Source: Luteococcus sanguinis (GTDB lineage Bacteria > Actinomycetota > Actinomycetes > Propionibacteriales > Propionibacteriaceae). From it: DNA of 64,000 bases. How positions within the stretch are numbered: position 1 is the first letter of the stretch; the number at the start of each line of letters is the position of its first letter. Below the pieces are notes generated by a model. That model saw only the letters and a list, made by a program, of their open reading frames with translations, made no database searches and was not told where the DNA came from. The stretch is from NCBI RefSeq assembly GCF_039527675.1, contig NZ_BAAAKI010000004.1, positions 310,001-374,000 on the forward strand, in the 5' to 3' direction. Shown piece after piece: positions 53,217 to 62,070 of this stretch. Both the position numbers and the translations under genes were made by a program.

Positions 53217-53480
53217 TCAGCGACGGGCGCGGCCCGTGACGAAGCCCCAGATGACGAGGACGATCAACGAACCGATGATGGCCATCAGCCAGGTGTAGGG
53301 GGAGAAGAAACCGGACAGCGGCTTGTCGAACAGCGCACCGCCCAGCCAGCCACCCAGGATCGAGCCGATGACACCCAGAATCATGGTGACGAGCCAGCCG
53401 CCGCCCTGCGTACCGGGGAGGATCGCCTTGGCAATGGCGCCTGCGATGAGGCCCAGGATGATGAATGCAATGAAACCCAT
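53217..53480 (-). CDS. GlsB/YeaQ/YmgE family membrane protein
   Basis: 87 residues, three glycine-rich membrane helices (GFIAFIILGLIAGAIAKAIL; GGWLVTMILGVIGSILGGWL; WLMAIIGSLIVLVIWGF). This 'transglycosylase-associated' family is stress-linked (GlsB in Enterococcus) with no known enzymatic role. ATG 53480 starts the domain; the upstream extension to 53516 is unlikely. Confidence 0.88.
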   Translation of the reverse strand: MGFIAFIILGLIAGAIAKAILPGTQGGGWLVTMILGVIGSILGGWLGGALFDKPLSGFFSPYTWLMAIIGSLIVLVIWGFVTGRARR

Positions 53481-53576
53481 GCCTGAACAGTAGATCTGCC
53501 CAGTGAGCCCTGTCACGCGCTTCGCCTACTGGCGAAAAATGCCCACCCCGTAGGGTGCCCCATGCAGGTGATGGGC

Positions 53577-54830
53577 TCAGAAGAAGGGGCGCCACGGGGC
53601 GAGCAACCCTTCGGTTGCCTTGGCCACGAGGGAACGGCCATTCCACTCCTCGCGGGTCAACTCGACGCAATTGCCCTCGTCCAACCGCCAGATCTCCTCC
53701 ATCCGTGCGGCCACCTCGGCGCTCAGGAATTCCGCGTTCACCTCGTAGTTCCCGGCCAGGCTCAGCCGGTCGAGGTTCGCCGTTCCGATCGTGGACCAGA
53801 CGCCGTCGATCGTCCCGGTCTTCGCATGCACCATGGCGCGCTGGTAGAGGAACAGTCGTACGCGGTACTTGAGCAGGTCGTCGTAGAAGCCGCGGGACAA
53901 CCAGTCGGCTATGACGTGGTTGGACTCTGCCGGGACGATGATCCGCACGTCCACGCCGCGTCGCGCCGCGGCGAACAGGGCGGCGGTGAGGTCGTCGTCA
54001 GGGATCAGGTAGGCCTGGGTGAGCCAGATGTGGGAGCTGGCCCGGTCGATCGCCTCCAGGTACATGTTCCGGATCGGGTAGACGGCCAGCCGCGGGGTGT
54101 TCCGGTGCACGCGCACCGTGCCTTCCCACGGACGAGGTGCCGAGACGGTCAATTGGGGCACCTCGCCACGGCGCTTGCGCAGCCTGCTGGTGTGGTGCAG
54201 GTTCCAGTAGTCGACGAAGGCCGTCTCCACCTCGACCACGCCGGGGCCCACGAGCCGGGCATGGGTGTCACGCCACCGTGTCGCATAGGTGTCGCCGATG
54301 TTGTAGCCGCCGATGTAGGCGATCGCAGTGTCCACCACCAGCAGCTTGCGGTGGTCCAGCCCCGTGTTGCGCGGGTTCAGGAAGGCAGGACCGCCGACGA
54401 TGGGATGGGACTGAACGTGGACGGATGCGGGGAAGTCGAAGAAGGATCGCGGGACGACGAGGTTGGCGAACTCGTCGTACACGACGCAAACCCTGACTCC
54501 CCGCTCGGCAGCGGCAACCAGCGCGTCCTTGAACCTGTGGCCGTAGCCGTCGGCCTTCCAGATGTAGGTCTCGAAGTAGACCGAGCTGGTGGCGGCCTCG
54601 ATGTCGGCGAGCATCGCCGCGTACAGATCGGTGCCGAAGGTGTGGATCGTCACCTGGTCGTCCCCGGCACTCACCGGGCGCGGGTCGGCGACGGGGAAGC
54701 GGTAGGGGCGGCGACCTCGGCGACGAATGGCTTCGGCGGCGGTGAGGCCCGCCATCGTGGCGACTTGTGCTCCCAGCACGCCGGCCATCACCCGGTGGGC
54801 GACCTGACGGGCGCGGGAATAGGACGACAT
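53577..54830 (-). CDS. Phospholipase D family protein (cardiolipin synthase-like)
   Basis: 417 residues with an N-terminal membrane-associated segment (HRVMAGVLGAQVATMAGLTA) and two HKD motifs: LDHRKLLVVDTAIAYIGGYN and MVHAKTGTIDGVWSTIGTAN. Two-HKD bacterial proteins of this size include cardiolipin synthases and other PLD-type transferases. Actinobacteria often use a CDP-alcohol transferase for cardiolipin, so this may act on other phospholipids. Minus-strand TAGATT lies 6 nt before ATG 54830: leaderless. Confidence 0.86.
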   Translation of the reverse strand: MSSYSRARQVAHRVMAGVLGAQVATMAGLTAAEAIRRRGRRPYRFPVADPRPVSAGDDQVTIHTFGTDLYAAMLADIEAATSSVYFETYIWKADGYGHRFKDALVAAAERGVRVCVVYDEFANLVVPRSFFDFPASVHVQSHPIVGGPAFLNPRNTGLDHRKLLVVDTAIAYIGGYNIGDTYATRWRDTHARLVGPGVVEVETAFVDYWNLHHTSRLRKRRGEVPQLTVSAPRPWEGTVRVHRNTPRLAVYPIRNMYLEAIDRASSHIWLTQAYLIPDDDLTAALFAAARRGVDVRIIVPAESNHVIADWLSRGFYDDLLKYRVRLFLYQRAMVHAKTGTIDGVWSTIGTANLDRLSLAGNYEVNAEFLSAEVAARMEEIWRLDEGNCVELTREEWNGRSLVAKATEGLLAPWRPFF

Positions 54831-54915
54831 GGCCCAAATCTAGCGGCCACACCAGCCGTGCCACGATGACGCGGGGGAGGCGATGTCAGGGCCGCCAACT
54901 AGAATCGTCCGCGAC

Positions 54916-57396
54916 ATGTCTGAACTCCACTTTCCCGACCTCTTCAGCGCCTTCGAGCCCGAGCCAGCGCCCGTGCGTCCACCGCGTCCGGAGGCGCAGC
55001 TGGCGGCCGCGGCGAAGCGGCCCGCGGCGGACGAACTGCTGGAGGGCTTGAACGAACCCCAGCGCGAAGCCGTGCTGCACGCCGGGGGGCCCGTGCTGGT
55101 GGTGGCCGGCGCCGGTTCGGGCAAGACCAGGGTGTTGACCCGGCGGATCGCCTACCTGGTGGCCGAGCGCAATGTGCACCCCGGCTCCATTCTGGCGATC
55201 ACCTTCACCAACAAGGCCGCCGCCGAGATGCGTGGGCGCGTGATCGAGCTGGTCGGCAACCGCGCCAAGCTGATGTGGGTCTCCACCTTTCACTCGGCCT
55301 GCGTGCGCATCCTGCGCGCGGACATCGACCGCTTCGGGATGAACAAGAACTTCTCGATCTACGACGACACCGACCAGAAGCGCCTGATGACGCTGGTGAC
55401 GCGCGAGCTGCAGCTCGACCCCAAGCGCTACCCGGTGCGCGCGGTGATGAACTGGGTGAGCAACTGCAAGAACGAGCTGATCGACCATGAGAGCGCGGCG
55501 CAGCAGGCCGGCGACGGCAATGAGAAGGTCTATGCCCAGGCCTACTCGGAGTACCAGCGCCGCCTGGTCGCCGCCAATGCCCTCGACTTCGACGACCTGA
55601 TCATGACGACCGTCCACCTGATGCAGGCCTTCCCCGACCTGCGCGAGGCCTACCGGCGTCGCTTCCGGCAGGTGCTGGTGGACGAGTACCAGGACACGAA
55701 CCACGCCCAGTACCAGCTGATCCGTCAGCTCTGTGGCGACCTGGGCGCCGACGACGGCCTGGACGCCGACGCCCCGCGCACCGAACCGCCGGAGCTGATG
55801 GTGGTTGGTGACTCCGACCAGTCCATCTACGCCTTCCGGGGCGCGACGATCCGCAACATCCTCGACTTCGAGAGCGACTTCCCAGGCGCCCGCACCATCC
55901 TGCTGGAGCAGAACTACCGGTCCACCCAGACGATCCTGACCGCGGCGAACCAGGTGATCACGCGCAACCCCAACCGGCCCAAGAAGCGGTTGTGGAGCGA
56001 TCAGGGCGACGGCGACAAGATCACGGCCTATGTCGCCGACACCGAGCACGACGAGGCCCAGTTCGTCGCCACCGAGATCGACGACCTGTCGGACAAGGGC
56101 ACCAGCCGCCACGGCGACACTGCGGTCTTCTACCGCACCAACGCCCAGTCCCGCGCCTTCGAGGAGGTCTTCATCCGGGTCGGCCTGCCCTACAAGGTGG
56201 TCGGCGGAGTCCGCTTCTACGAGCGCCGTGAGGTGCGCGACGCGATCGCCTATCTGCGCGCCATCGCCAACCCCGCCGACGACGTATCGGTGCGGCGCAT
56301 CCTCAACGTCCCCAAGCGCGGTATCGGTGACCGGGCCGAGGCGGCCATCGAGGCGCTGGCCAGCAGTGAGCGAATCACCTTCTCCGAGGCCTTGGACCGT
56401 GCCGATGAAGCGCCCGGCATCGCGACCAGGTCGCTGAACCAGATTCGTGGCTTCGCCGACCTGATGCGCCGCCACCGGCAGATGGTCACCGAGGGGCTGC
56501 CGGCCGACGAGGTGCTCAACTCGATCCTCAAGGACTCCGGCATGGTCGCTGAGTTCGAGGCATCCACCGACCCACAGGACGAGACCCGGCTGGAGAACCT
56601 CGTGGAGCTGGCCTCGGTGGCGGGTGAGTTCGTCGCCGCTGCGCACGCCGTCGACCTACCTGAGGACGCGGAACTGCTCGGGGATGGCAGCGGTGAGGAG
56701 GCGGCCGAGATGGGCGCCGGCCTGGTGGCAGGCATGCCGGAACCGGACGACTCGCTGCCCGCCTTCCTGGAGCGGATCGCCCTGGTGGCCGACTCCGACC
56801 AGATCCCCGACGACGCCGAAGGGACCGGGGTTGTGACCCTGATGACGCTGCACACCGCCAAGGGCCTGGAGTTCGACACCGTCTTCCTGACCGGTTTCGA
56901 GGACGGCATCTTCCCCCACATGCGTGCCCTGACCGACCGGCAGGAGCTGGAGGAGGAGCGTCGCCTCGCCTATGTCGGCATCACCCGTGCCCGCAAGCGG
57001 CTCTACCTTTCCCGCGCTGCCGTGCGCACGGCCTATGGAGCCCCGCAATACAACCCGCCGAGCCGGTTCCTGGACGAGGTGCCCGAGCACCTGGTCGACT
57101 GGCGCCGTACCGGCGCCGCGCTGACCAGCTGGGCGTCCACCTCGGCCACCCGCCATGCCCAGTCACGCCGCGAGGTCTCCTCCGGCTTCTCTCCGGCCTT
57201 CGGCTCCGGACGGGCGCCCGCCGTGAAGACGGTCGGCTCGGTCGACCCGGGCGACCGGGTGCTGCACACCACCTTCGGCATGGGGACGGTCGTCGCGACC
57301 TCCGGGGTGGGCGACGCGGCCAAGGCGGACGTCGACTTCGGCTCGCACGGGCTCAAGCGGCTGTCTCTCAAGCACGCCCCGATGGAGAAGCTCTAG
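54916..57396 (+). CDS. pcrA: ATP-dependent DNA helicase PcrA/UvrD
   Basis: 826 residues, superfamily 1A. Motif I VVAGAGSGKTRVLTRR, Ia AITFTNKAAAEM, II LVDEYQDTNHAQY, III GDSDQSIYAFRGA, IV LLEQNYRSTQTIL, V TLHTAKGLEFDTVF, VI AYVGITRARKRLY; the C-terminus has a Tudor-like segment (DPGDRVLHTTFGMGTVV). Repair and replication helicase. ATG 54916 chosen over 54883; TAGAAT ends 10 nt upstream. Confidence 0.95.
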   Translation: MSELHFPDLFSAFEPEPAPVRPPRPEAQLAAAAKRPAADELLEGLNEPQREAVLHAGGPVLVVAGAGSGKTRVLTRRIAYLVAERNVHPGSILAITFTNKAAAEMRGRVIELVGNRAKLMWVSTFHSACVRILRADIDRFGMNKNFSIYDDTDQKRLMTLVTRELQLDPKRYPVRAVMNWVSNCKNELIDHESAAQQAGDGNEKVYAQAYSEYQRRLVAANALDFDDLIMTTVHLMQAFPDLREAYRRRFRQVLVDEYQDTNHAQYQLIRQLCGDLGADDGLDADAPRTEPPELMVVGDSDQSIYAFRGATIRNILDFESDFPGARTILLEQNYRSTQTILTAANQVITRNPNRPKKRLWSDQGDGDKITAYVADTEHDEAQFVATEIDDLSDKGTSRHGDTAVFYRTNAQSRAFEEVFIRVGLPYKVVGGVRFYERREVRDAIAYLRAIANPADDVSVRRILNVPKRGIGDRAEAAIEALASSERITFSEALDRADEAPGIATRSLNQIRGFADLMRRHRQMVTEGLPADEVLNSILKDSGMVAEFEASTDPQDETRLENLVELASVAGEFVAAAHAVDLPEDAELLGDGSGEEAAEMGAGLVAGMPEPDDSLPAFLERIALVADSDQIPDDAEGTGVVTLMTLHTAKGLEFDTVFLTGFEDGIFPHMRALTDRQELEEERRLAYVGITRARKRLYLSRAAVRTAYGAPQYNPPSRFLDEVPEHLVDWRRTGAALTSWASTSATRHAQSRREVSSGFSPAFGSGRAPAVKTVGSVDPGDRVLHTTFGMGTVVATSGVGDAAKADVDFGSHGLKRLSLKHAPMEKL

Positions 57397-57434
57397 CGGC
57401 CATCGGCTGCTGTTCCCAACCCGACGGACGACAA

Positions 57435-57462
57435 AGGGCTCCAACCGCCAGGTTGGAGCCCT
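57435..57462. terminator. Bidirectional terminator (pcrA / M23 gene)
   Basis: Perfect 12-bp stem AGGGCTCCAACC / GGTTGGAGCCCT, loop GCCA, between convergent genes. Confidence 0.86.
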
Positions 57463-57488
57463 CCATCAGTCGCGTGAGCGGGTCTGCC

Positions 57489-58610
57489 CTAGACGTGCAC
57501 GCCGATCGAGAGCAGGAAGGCGACGGGGTTGCTGGTGGAGTACACGTCGCCCGGGGTGGTACCGGCGGGGTAGTACTCGAAGTGCAGGTGGGGGCCGAAG
57601 GTGCGGCCCTTCATGCCCACATAGCCGATGATCTGGCCGGCCTTGACGACCTGGCCCGCCGAGACGGTCTTGCTGCCCATGTGCGCGTACAGCGTGGTGC
57701 CGCCGTTGGCGTGGTGCACCATCACGACGTCCGACCCGGCCCAACCCTGGCAGCCACCACAGTTGGTCGAGACGACGCCGTCGGCGACCGCGCGAATGGG
57801 CGTGCCGACCGGGGCCGGGAAGTCCTGGCCGGTGTGCCAGCGCGACCAGGAGCCGTACTGACCCCAGGAGGCGCCGACGGAGTAGCTGCCCGACGCCATC
57901 GGGGTGGTGCCGCCACCGCTGGAGATGATCGCGGAGGAGTCGACGGCCGCGCTCGTGGGAGCCGCGTTGCCGCTCTTCGCCGCCTCGGTGGCCTGCTTCT
58001 TCAGCAGCGCCTCGGCTTTCTTCTTCTCGGCGGCGATGCGCTTGGCCTCGGCCTTCACCTTCTCCAGGTCGACACCCAGCTGGTCGCCGCGGGCGGTGGC
58101 CCCGGCGTCCGTCGCGGTCTGGACGATGATCTTGTTCACGTCGTCCATCGTGGTCTCACGCTGCGACGCGACCTGGGCCGTGATCGCCTTGGCGAGCTCG
58201 GTACGGGCTGCGCTGCGGGAGGTGGTGCTGCGGCCGTTGAAGGCGGTCAGTCCGCCGGAGCCCTGCTTCACCGTCTTCGTGGAGTTGGCGCGGGCCTGGG
58301 CCTGCTCGTCCAGGGTGAGGGCCTGCGGGGCCGGGATGGCCTTGGTGATGTCGGAGTGGTTCCGGTCGGTGGAGATGGACGCGGTGTCGACCTTGTCCGA
58401 ACTCGGGCCTGCCGCCATCACAACGCCGCCGACGACCGCCAGGCCGAGGGCGCTGACTGCGAGAGCCGCGATGCCGCTGCGCACCACGCTGCTGGGACGA
58501 TCGTCTGCCTCTGCAGTGTCCTCGACACTGTCGAAATCCAGGTCGTCCTCGGCTGGCGTGACCTCCAGGGCGCGACGAGCGCGCGTCCTGCGGAATGGCG
58601 TGAGGGCCAC
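57489..58610 (-). CDS. M23 family (LytM) peptidoglycan endopeptidase
   Basis: 373 residues. A cytoplasmic basic/acidic N-terminus, one membrane helix about 46-68 (GIAALAVSALGLAVVGGVVM), a helical Ala/Lys-rich coiled-coil region about 170-215 (VDLEKVKAEAKRIAAEKKKA), and the C-terminal LytM domain with zinc ligands in RWHTGQDFPAPVG (His, Asp) and FGPHLHFEY (HxH). Type II membrane-bound peptidase cleaving stem peptides. GTG 58610 has AGGAG upstream; in-frame ATG 58667 lies in the leader. It probably acts in cell separation. Confidence 0.92.
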   Translation of the reverse strand: MALTPFRRTRARRALEVTPAEDDLDFDSVEDTAEADDRPSSVVRSGIAALAVSALGLAVVGGVVMAAGPSSDKVDTASISTDRNHSDITKAIPAPQALTLDEQAQARANSTKTVKQGSGGLTAFNGRSTTSRSAARTELAKAITAQVASQRETTMDDVNKIIVQTATDAGATARGDQLGVDLEKVKAEAKRIAAEKKKAEALLKKQATEAAKSGNAAPTSAAVDSSAIISSGGGTTPMASGSYSVGASWGQYGSWSRWHTGQDFPAPVGTPIRAVADGVVSTNCGGCQGWAGSDVVMVHHANGGTTLYAHMGSKTVSAGQVVKAGQIIGYVGMKGRTFGPHLHFEYYPAGTTPGDVYSTSNPVAFLLSIGVHV

Positions 58611-58694
58611 GGTTCTCCTGTCAGTGAAGATGCTCTTCCAAGGGTAGCCCGTCCGGCTTGCCTTCACGGTTTCGTCACCGGAGCCAGCGAGCTG
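58611..58694 (-). promoter_or_regulatory. Leader of the M23 gene (structured, unassigned)
   Basis: About 84 nt between the predicted transcription start and the GTG. Contains TTCACG-N5-GTCACC (plus strand near 58664-58680) resembling direct-repeat sites of the MtrA regulator, and GC-rich self-complementary parts (GGCTCCGG...CCGGACGGGCT). No known riboswitch was recognised. Confidence 0.35.
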
Positions 58695-58700
58695 TTCACA

Positions 58701-58729
58701 ACCTTAGCATTTCTCAGGAATGTCACCAA
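58701..58729 (-). promoter_or_regulatory. Predicted promoter of the M23 gene
   Basis: Minus strand TTGGTG (58729-58724), 17 bp, TAAGGT (58706-58701). Confidence 0.55.
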
Positions 58730-58784
58730 AATGCGGCGGGGTCTTGCTGAGAAGACTGCCAGACGGGGTGCAGCGCGGCCCTGA

Positions 58785-60599
58785 TCAGCGGGCCTGGGAG
58801 GCTCGCTGCGCGGCCCTGATCATCAGGCTCGAGAAGTTCCGCTGGCCCAGGTCATAGGACTTCGAGGGGTTGTTGAGCAGGTAAACGACCCGGTTTCCCA
58901 CGCTGGCCACGCCGACCCGGAACAAGGTGGTCTGGGAGTTGCCCATGTCGAGGCTGACCAGGATGGTCGAGCCGGCAATCGTCTCCGACGCCACCGTGCC
59001 GTTGACCGCCGCGCTCTGGGACACCTTGGCGGTGGTGACGCGCTTGGGGCAGGAGGTGAGGTTGTCGGACAACTTCTTGGCGAAGGCGGTCGCGTCGGCG
59101 GGCTTGGCGAAGGTGAACACGACCTCGTCCACCCCATAGTTCTGCGGGGCAGCGGTGTCGTCGGCCATGAGGTAGGTGCGTTGCTCGCGTCCTTGTGGAC
59201 CGGTGACGGTGGCCAGGGTGACGCCTTCGCACAGGCTGCCCTTCGAGCTGACGGCTGCGGGGTCGGTGGCCTGCCATGTGCCGGCACCGGGCGTGACGCG
59301 GGGCAGGTCGGGCAGGATCAGCCAGCCGACGGTCCCAGCTGGCGGCGGGGTCTGCGGGGCGCTGACCGGCTTCGCGTCACAGCTGCCCTTGGCCCGAGTG
59401 CACTGGCGCGACACCGGGCCAGCCGCGACCTCGGCGAGGCGTCCCGGAGCGACGAGGGTCCCGTTCTTTACCGCGTCGAAGACGTGGACCGTAGTGCCCG
59501 TGCGCACCAGCAGCATCGTGTCGTAGCGGGTGACCGGGTCCTGGAAGGCGACGGTGATCGACATCGCCTCGTCACCCAGGCCCGCAACGCTGTCGGCGCG
59601 AACCAGATAGGTGGGGGACTCGTAGCAATTCGCGAGATTGCCCGAGCGCAGCTGGAAGACCTTCTGGGCGTCGGTGGAGCTGGCATAGGCGTCGACCTGG
59701 TGCAGCACCTGGAGGCCGTCCTTGCCGTTGGTCGCCATGGTGCGCAGCCCGCTGAGGGTGGGGTTGGGCTGCCCCGGATTCTGCAACAGACAGACCGGCT
59801 TGGGCGAGGTGGCGCTCAACTTCTGCTCGGTGAGCGTGGTCTTCCAGGGGGCCTTTGGATCGATCGCCTTCACGTCCGATGCCGACACCAGATCGGTGGT
59901 GGTGACAACCGGGGTGACCGACCTCGACGGCGTGGGGCTCTGGGTCACCACGACCGGCGACTTGTTGGTCTGGGAGAAGATCACCCCGAAGGCAATGAGG
60001 CCCAGTGCCACGGCTGCGGCCAGCCAGGGCCAGACCCGCTGCAGCCTCCCCGGACGGGCGTCGTCAACGGCGGTCTGGGGCTGCACGGGGGCCTGGTCCA
60101 GGCTGACGCCGGGTTCGGCGTCGTGGGCGTCCGCGGCGCGCGCGCCGACCAGGGCGGCCTCGGCGTGCTCGGGGAGCAGCGGTTCGGGCGACTCGCCTTC
60201 GTGCACGATCACGTCGACCGGAGCGGGGCCGTGTGGCTCCTCGGCCGCGGGGGGAGTCTCGTCGTAGGGGACCGGTTCCGGCTCGCGGACGCGCTCGTGC
60301 TCGACGCCGCCAGCGGGACGCATCCACATGGAGTGCTCGTCCGAATAGCCCGGGACCGTGCCGGGTACGCCTGTCTCGTCCGTGATGCCGAGGGAACGAT
60401 CGGTCTCCACGTCTGATTCGCTGGAGTCCTCGTCCAAGGCCCTGCCTCGTCCCACCAGCCCGTCAGCGACCTCGTCCGCGTCTGTGCCTACCGGGTTGGC
60501 CGCACGTGCTGGGGTAGGGTCGGGGCCATTCTCGACGCCAGCAACTTCGTCCCCGGGGAAGTCCGGGGTACCCGGCTGGGGCTGCATGTCGTTGGTCAC
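58785..60599 (-). CDS. Membrane-anchored protein with two extracellular sensor-like domains
   Basis: 604 residues, unrecognised as a named gene. About 180 N-terminal cytoplasmic residues are acidic and Pro-rich, then one helix (WPWLAAAVALGLIAFGVIF), a Thr/Ser/Pro linker and about 380 extracellular residues. These look like two copies of one fold, each with two to four Cys and a 'D-A-x-x-F' helix: TDAQKVFQLRSGNLANCYES and DATAFAKKLSDNLTSCPKRV. The type resembles PknH-like sensor domains, but no kinase is present. GTG 60599 has GGAGG upstream; the remaining in-frame extension to 61859 is opposite-strand perM. Confidence 0.65.
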   Translation of the reverse strand: MTNDMQPQPGTPDFPGDEVAGVENGPDPTPARAANPVGTDADEVADGLVGRGRALDEDSSESDVETDRSLGITDETGVPGTVPGYSDEHSMWMRPAGGVEHERVREPEPVPYDETPPAAEEPHGPAPVDVIVHEGESPEPLLPEHAEAALVGARAADAHDAEPGVSLDQAPVQPQTAVDDARPGRLQRVWPWLAAAVALGLIAFGVIFSQTNKSPVVVTQSPTPSRSVTPVVTTTDLVSASDVKAIDPKAPWKTTLTEQKLSATSPKPVCLLQNPGQPNPTLSGLRTMATNGKDGLQVLHQVDAYASSTDAQKVFQLRSGNLANCYESPTYLVRADSVAGLGDEAMSITVAFQDPVTRYDTMLLVRTGTTVHVFDAVKNGTLVAPGRLAEVAAGPVSRQCTRAKGSCDAKPVSAPQTPPPAGTVGWLILPDLPRVTPGAGTWQATDPAAVSSKGSLCEGVTLATVTGPQGREQRTYLMADDTAAPQNYGVDEVVFTFAKPADATAFAKKLSDNLTSCPKRVTTAKVSQSAAVNGTVASETIAGSTILVSLDMGNSQTTLFRVGVASVGNRVVYLLNNPSKSYDLGQRNFSSLMIRAAQRASQAR

Positions 60600-60717
60600 T
60601 CGTTCCTCCGGGGCAGGGGTTCTGCGCATCTCCCCGTAGGGGTGGTGCGATGGGTGGAAGTTTAACCGGACGTGGTCGACGCCGCCGGGTGTGGTGCGGC
60701 ATGCAAGGGGTGTGGAC

Positions 60718-61998
60718 ATGGCAGGGCAGGCCTGGTGGCGGCGTGGGGGAGACGACGGAGATGGCCGCGCCGAACACGCACACACCCTCGCCTGGCACCT
60801 CACCACCGCGCTCGCCGCGCTCGCCAGCGCGGTGACCGGGATGGCCCTCACCATCGGCCTGACGACGGTCGGCTGGGTGCAGGTGCCCGACGTGAGCTTC
60901 TGGGGCAACATCTCCACCGGCCTGCGGCTGTGGCTGCTGGGCCACGGTGCCGGCGCACAGTTGGGTTCGGTGACCGTGACCGTCATCCCGCTGGGTCTCA
61001 CCCTGCTGCTCGCGCTGGCCGCTTCCGGGGCAGCAGGCGTCGCCGCCCGACACGTGCTGGGCGGTCTGTCCGCGCGGGCTGGCCAGGCAGAACGTCGCGC
61101 ACTGACGCTGCGGGTGGCCGGGGTGTTCACCGCCGTGTACCTCGCCTGCGTGATGTTCCCCTCCTTCCTCGTCAACACTCCCTCCCAGAGCGGGCACGCC
61201 CTGCTCGGCGGCCTGGCCGTGGGGCTTGGATCCTCGCTGGTGGCAGTCGGACGAACCCTGGACTGGAACCCCGTCGGCGCCTGGCCCGCATGGGCGCGGG
61301 CCATTCCGAGGGCGGTGGCTGCGGGCTGCCTGCTGCTCGTCGTCACCGGCGCGGTCGTCCTGGCCACGGCGCTACTGATGCACCAGAGCCGGGTGATGAG
61401 CCTGCACGATGCGCTCGCCCCTGGCCGGGCAGGCGGCGTGGTCCTGGTGCTGGCCCAGCTCCTCTGGGTGCCCAACATGGTCTTGTGGTGCGCCTCTTGG
61501 GCCTTGGGCGCGGGGTTCTCGATCGGCACGGACACCGTCATCTCGCCCGCGCAGAACCTCACCGGTCTGCTGCCGTCGCTACCAGCCTTCGGCGCGGTGC
61601 CGGCCAACGGACCGGTCCCGAAGGTCGCCTTGCTGTGGTTGCTCAGTGGCGTGGTCGCCGGCGTGGTTGCCGCCCTCGTCATCGGGCGCTCCCGGCGACT
61701 GGCTCGGGCCGACGAGACCAGCCTGGTAGGCGGACTGTCCGGTGTGCTGACCGGGTTGGTCGTCTGGCTGTTGTGTGCGCTCAGCAATGGCGACCTGGGA
61801 ACCGCGCGGCTGATCGCCGTGGGCGCCAGGCTGCCCGAACTGGCCGTGATGGCCCCCACCGTGATGGGGCTGTCCGGGATGGCCGCCGGCCTGGTACTCG
61901 GCTTGTTGAACCCGCCGCCGGTGAACGAGGAGTCCGCGTCATCGTCCGAGGACGTGGAGGTCGACTGGCCCGACGTCGCGCCGACCCCAGACGAGTGA
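60718..61998 (+). CDS. perM: PerM/DUF6350 family membrane protein
   Basis: 426 residues, about eight membrane helices (HLTTALAALASAVTGMALTI; GLTLLLALAASGAAGVAARH; LLWLLSGVVAGVVAALVIG) with an acidic cytoplasmic tail. DUF6350 lies before purN-purH in mycobacteria (PerM, needed for cell division and persistence in M. tuberculosis); this identification rests on synteny and topology. ATG 60718 has AAGGGG 8 nt upstream; GTG 60691 is an alternative. Confidence 0.75.
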   Translation: MAGQAWWRRGGDDGDGRAEHAHTLAWHLTTALAALASAVTGMALTIGLTTVGWVQVPDVSFWGNISTGLRLWLLGHGAGAQLGSVTVTVIPLGLTLLLALAASGAAGVAARHVLGGLSARAGQAERRALTLRVAGVFTAVYLACVMFPSFLVNTPSQSGHALLGGLAVGLGSSLVAVGRTLDWNPVGAWPAWARAIPRAVAAGCLLLVVTGAVVLATALLMHQSRVMSLHDALAPGRAGGVVLVLAQLLWVPNMVLWCASWALGAGFSIGTDTVISPAQNLTGLLPSLPAFGAVPANGPVPKVALLWLLSGVVAGVVAALVIGRSRRLARADETSLVGGLSGVLTGLVVWLLCALSNGDLGTARLIAVGARLPELAVMAPTVMGLSGMAAGLVLGLLNPPPVNEESASSSEDVEVDWPDVAPTPDE

Positions 61999-62033
61999 CG
62001 CCGGCTTGGGCACGGTCCGCCACGAGCCGGCGT
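61998..62033 (+). terminator. Stem-loop after perM
   Basis: ACGCCGGCT (61998-62006) with AGCCGGCGT (62025-62033), 18-nt loop. It could end perM or modulate read-through, as purN has its own -10. Confidence 0.45.
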
Positions 62034-62070
62034 GGGCCGAGCGCAGCTGCCGGGCCGATAGGGTTGGCCG

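Noticed and set aside
52987..53670. N-terminal extension of pspC across the tandem repeats
   Set aside because: The PspC domain and an AGGAG site begin at ATG 52986; the extension also overlaps the GlsB-type gene.
58611..58694. c-di-AMP (ydaO) or other known riboswitch before the M23 gene
   Set aside because: The conserved sequence blocks of ydaO, TPP, cobalamin and guanidine motifs were not recognised; kept only as an unassigned leader.
60600..61859. Extension of the sensor-like protein to a 1024-residue frame
   Set aside because: The first 420 codons are antisense to perM; a GGAGG-preceded GTG at 60599 gives the real start.
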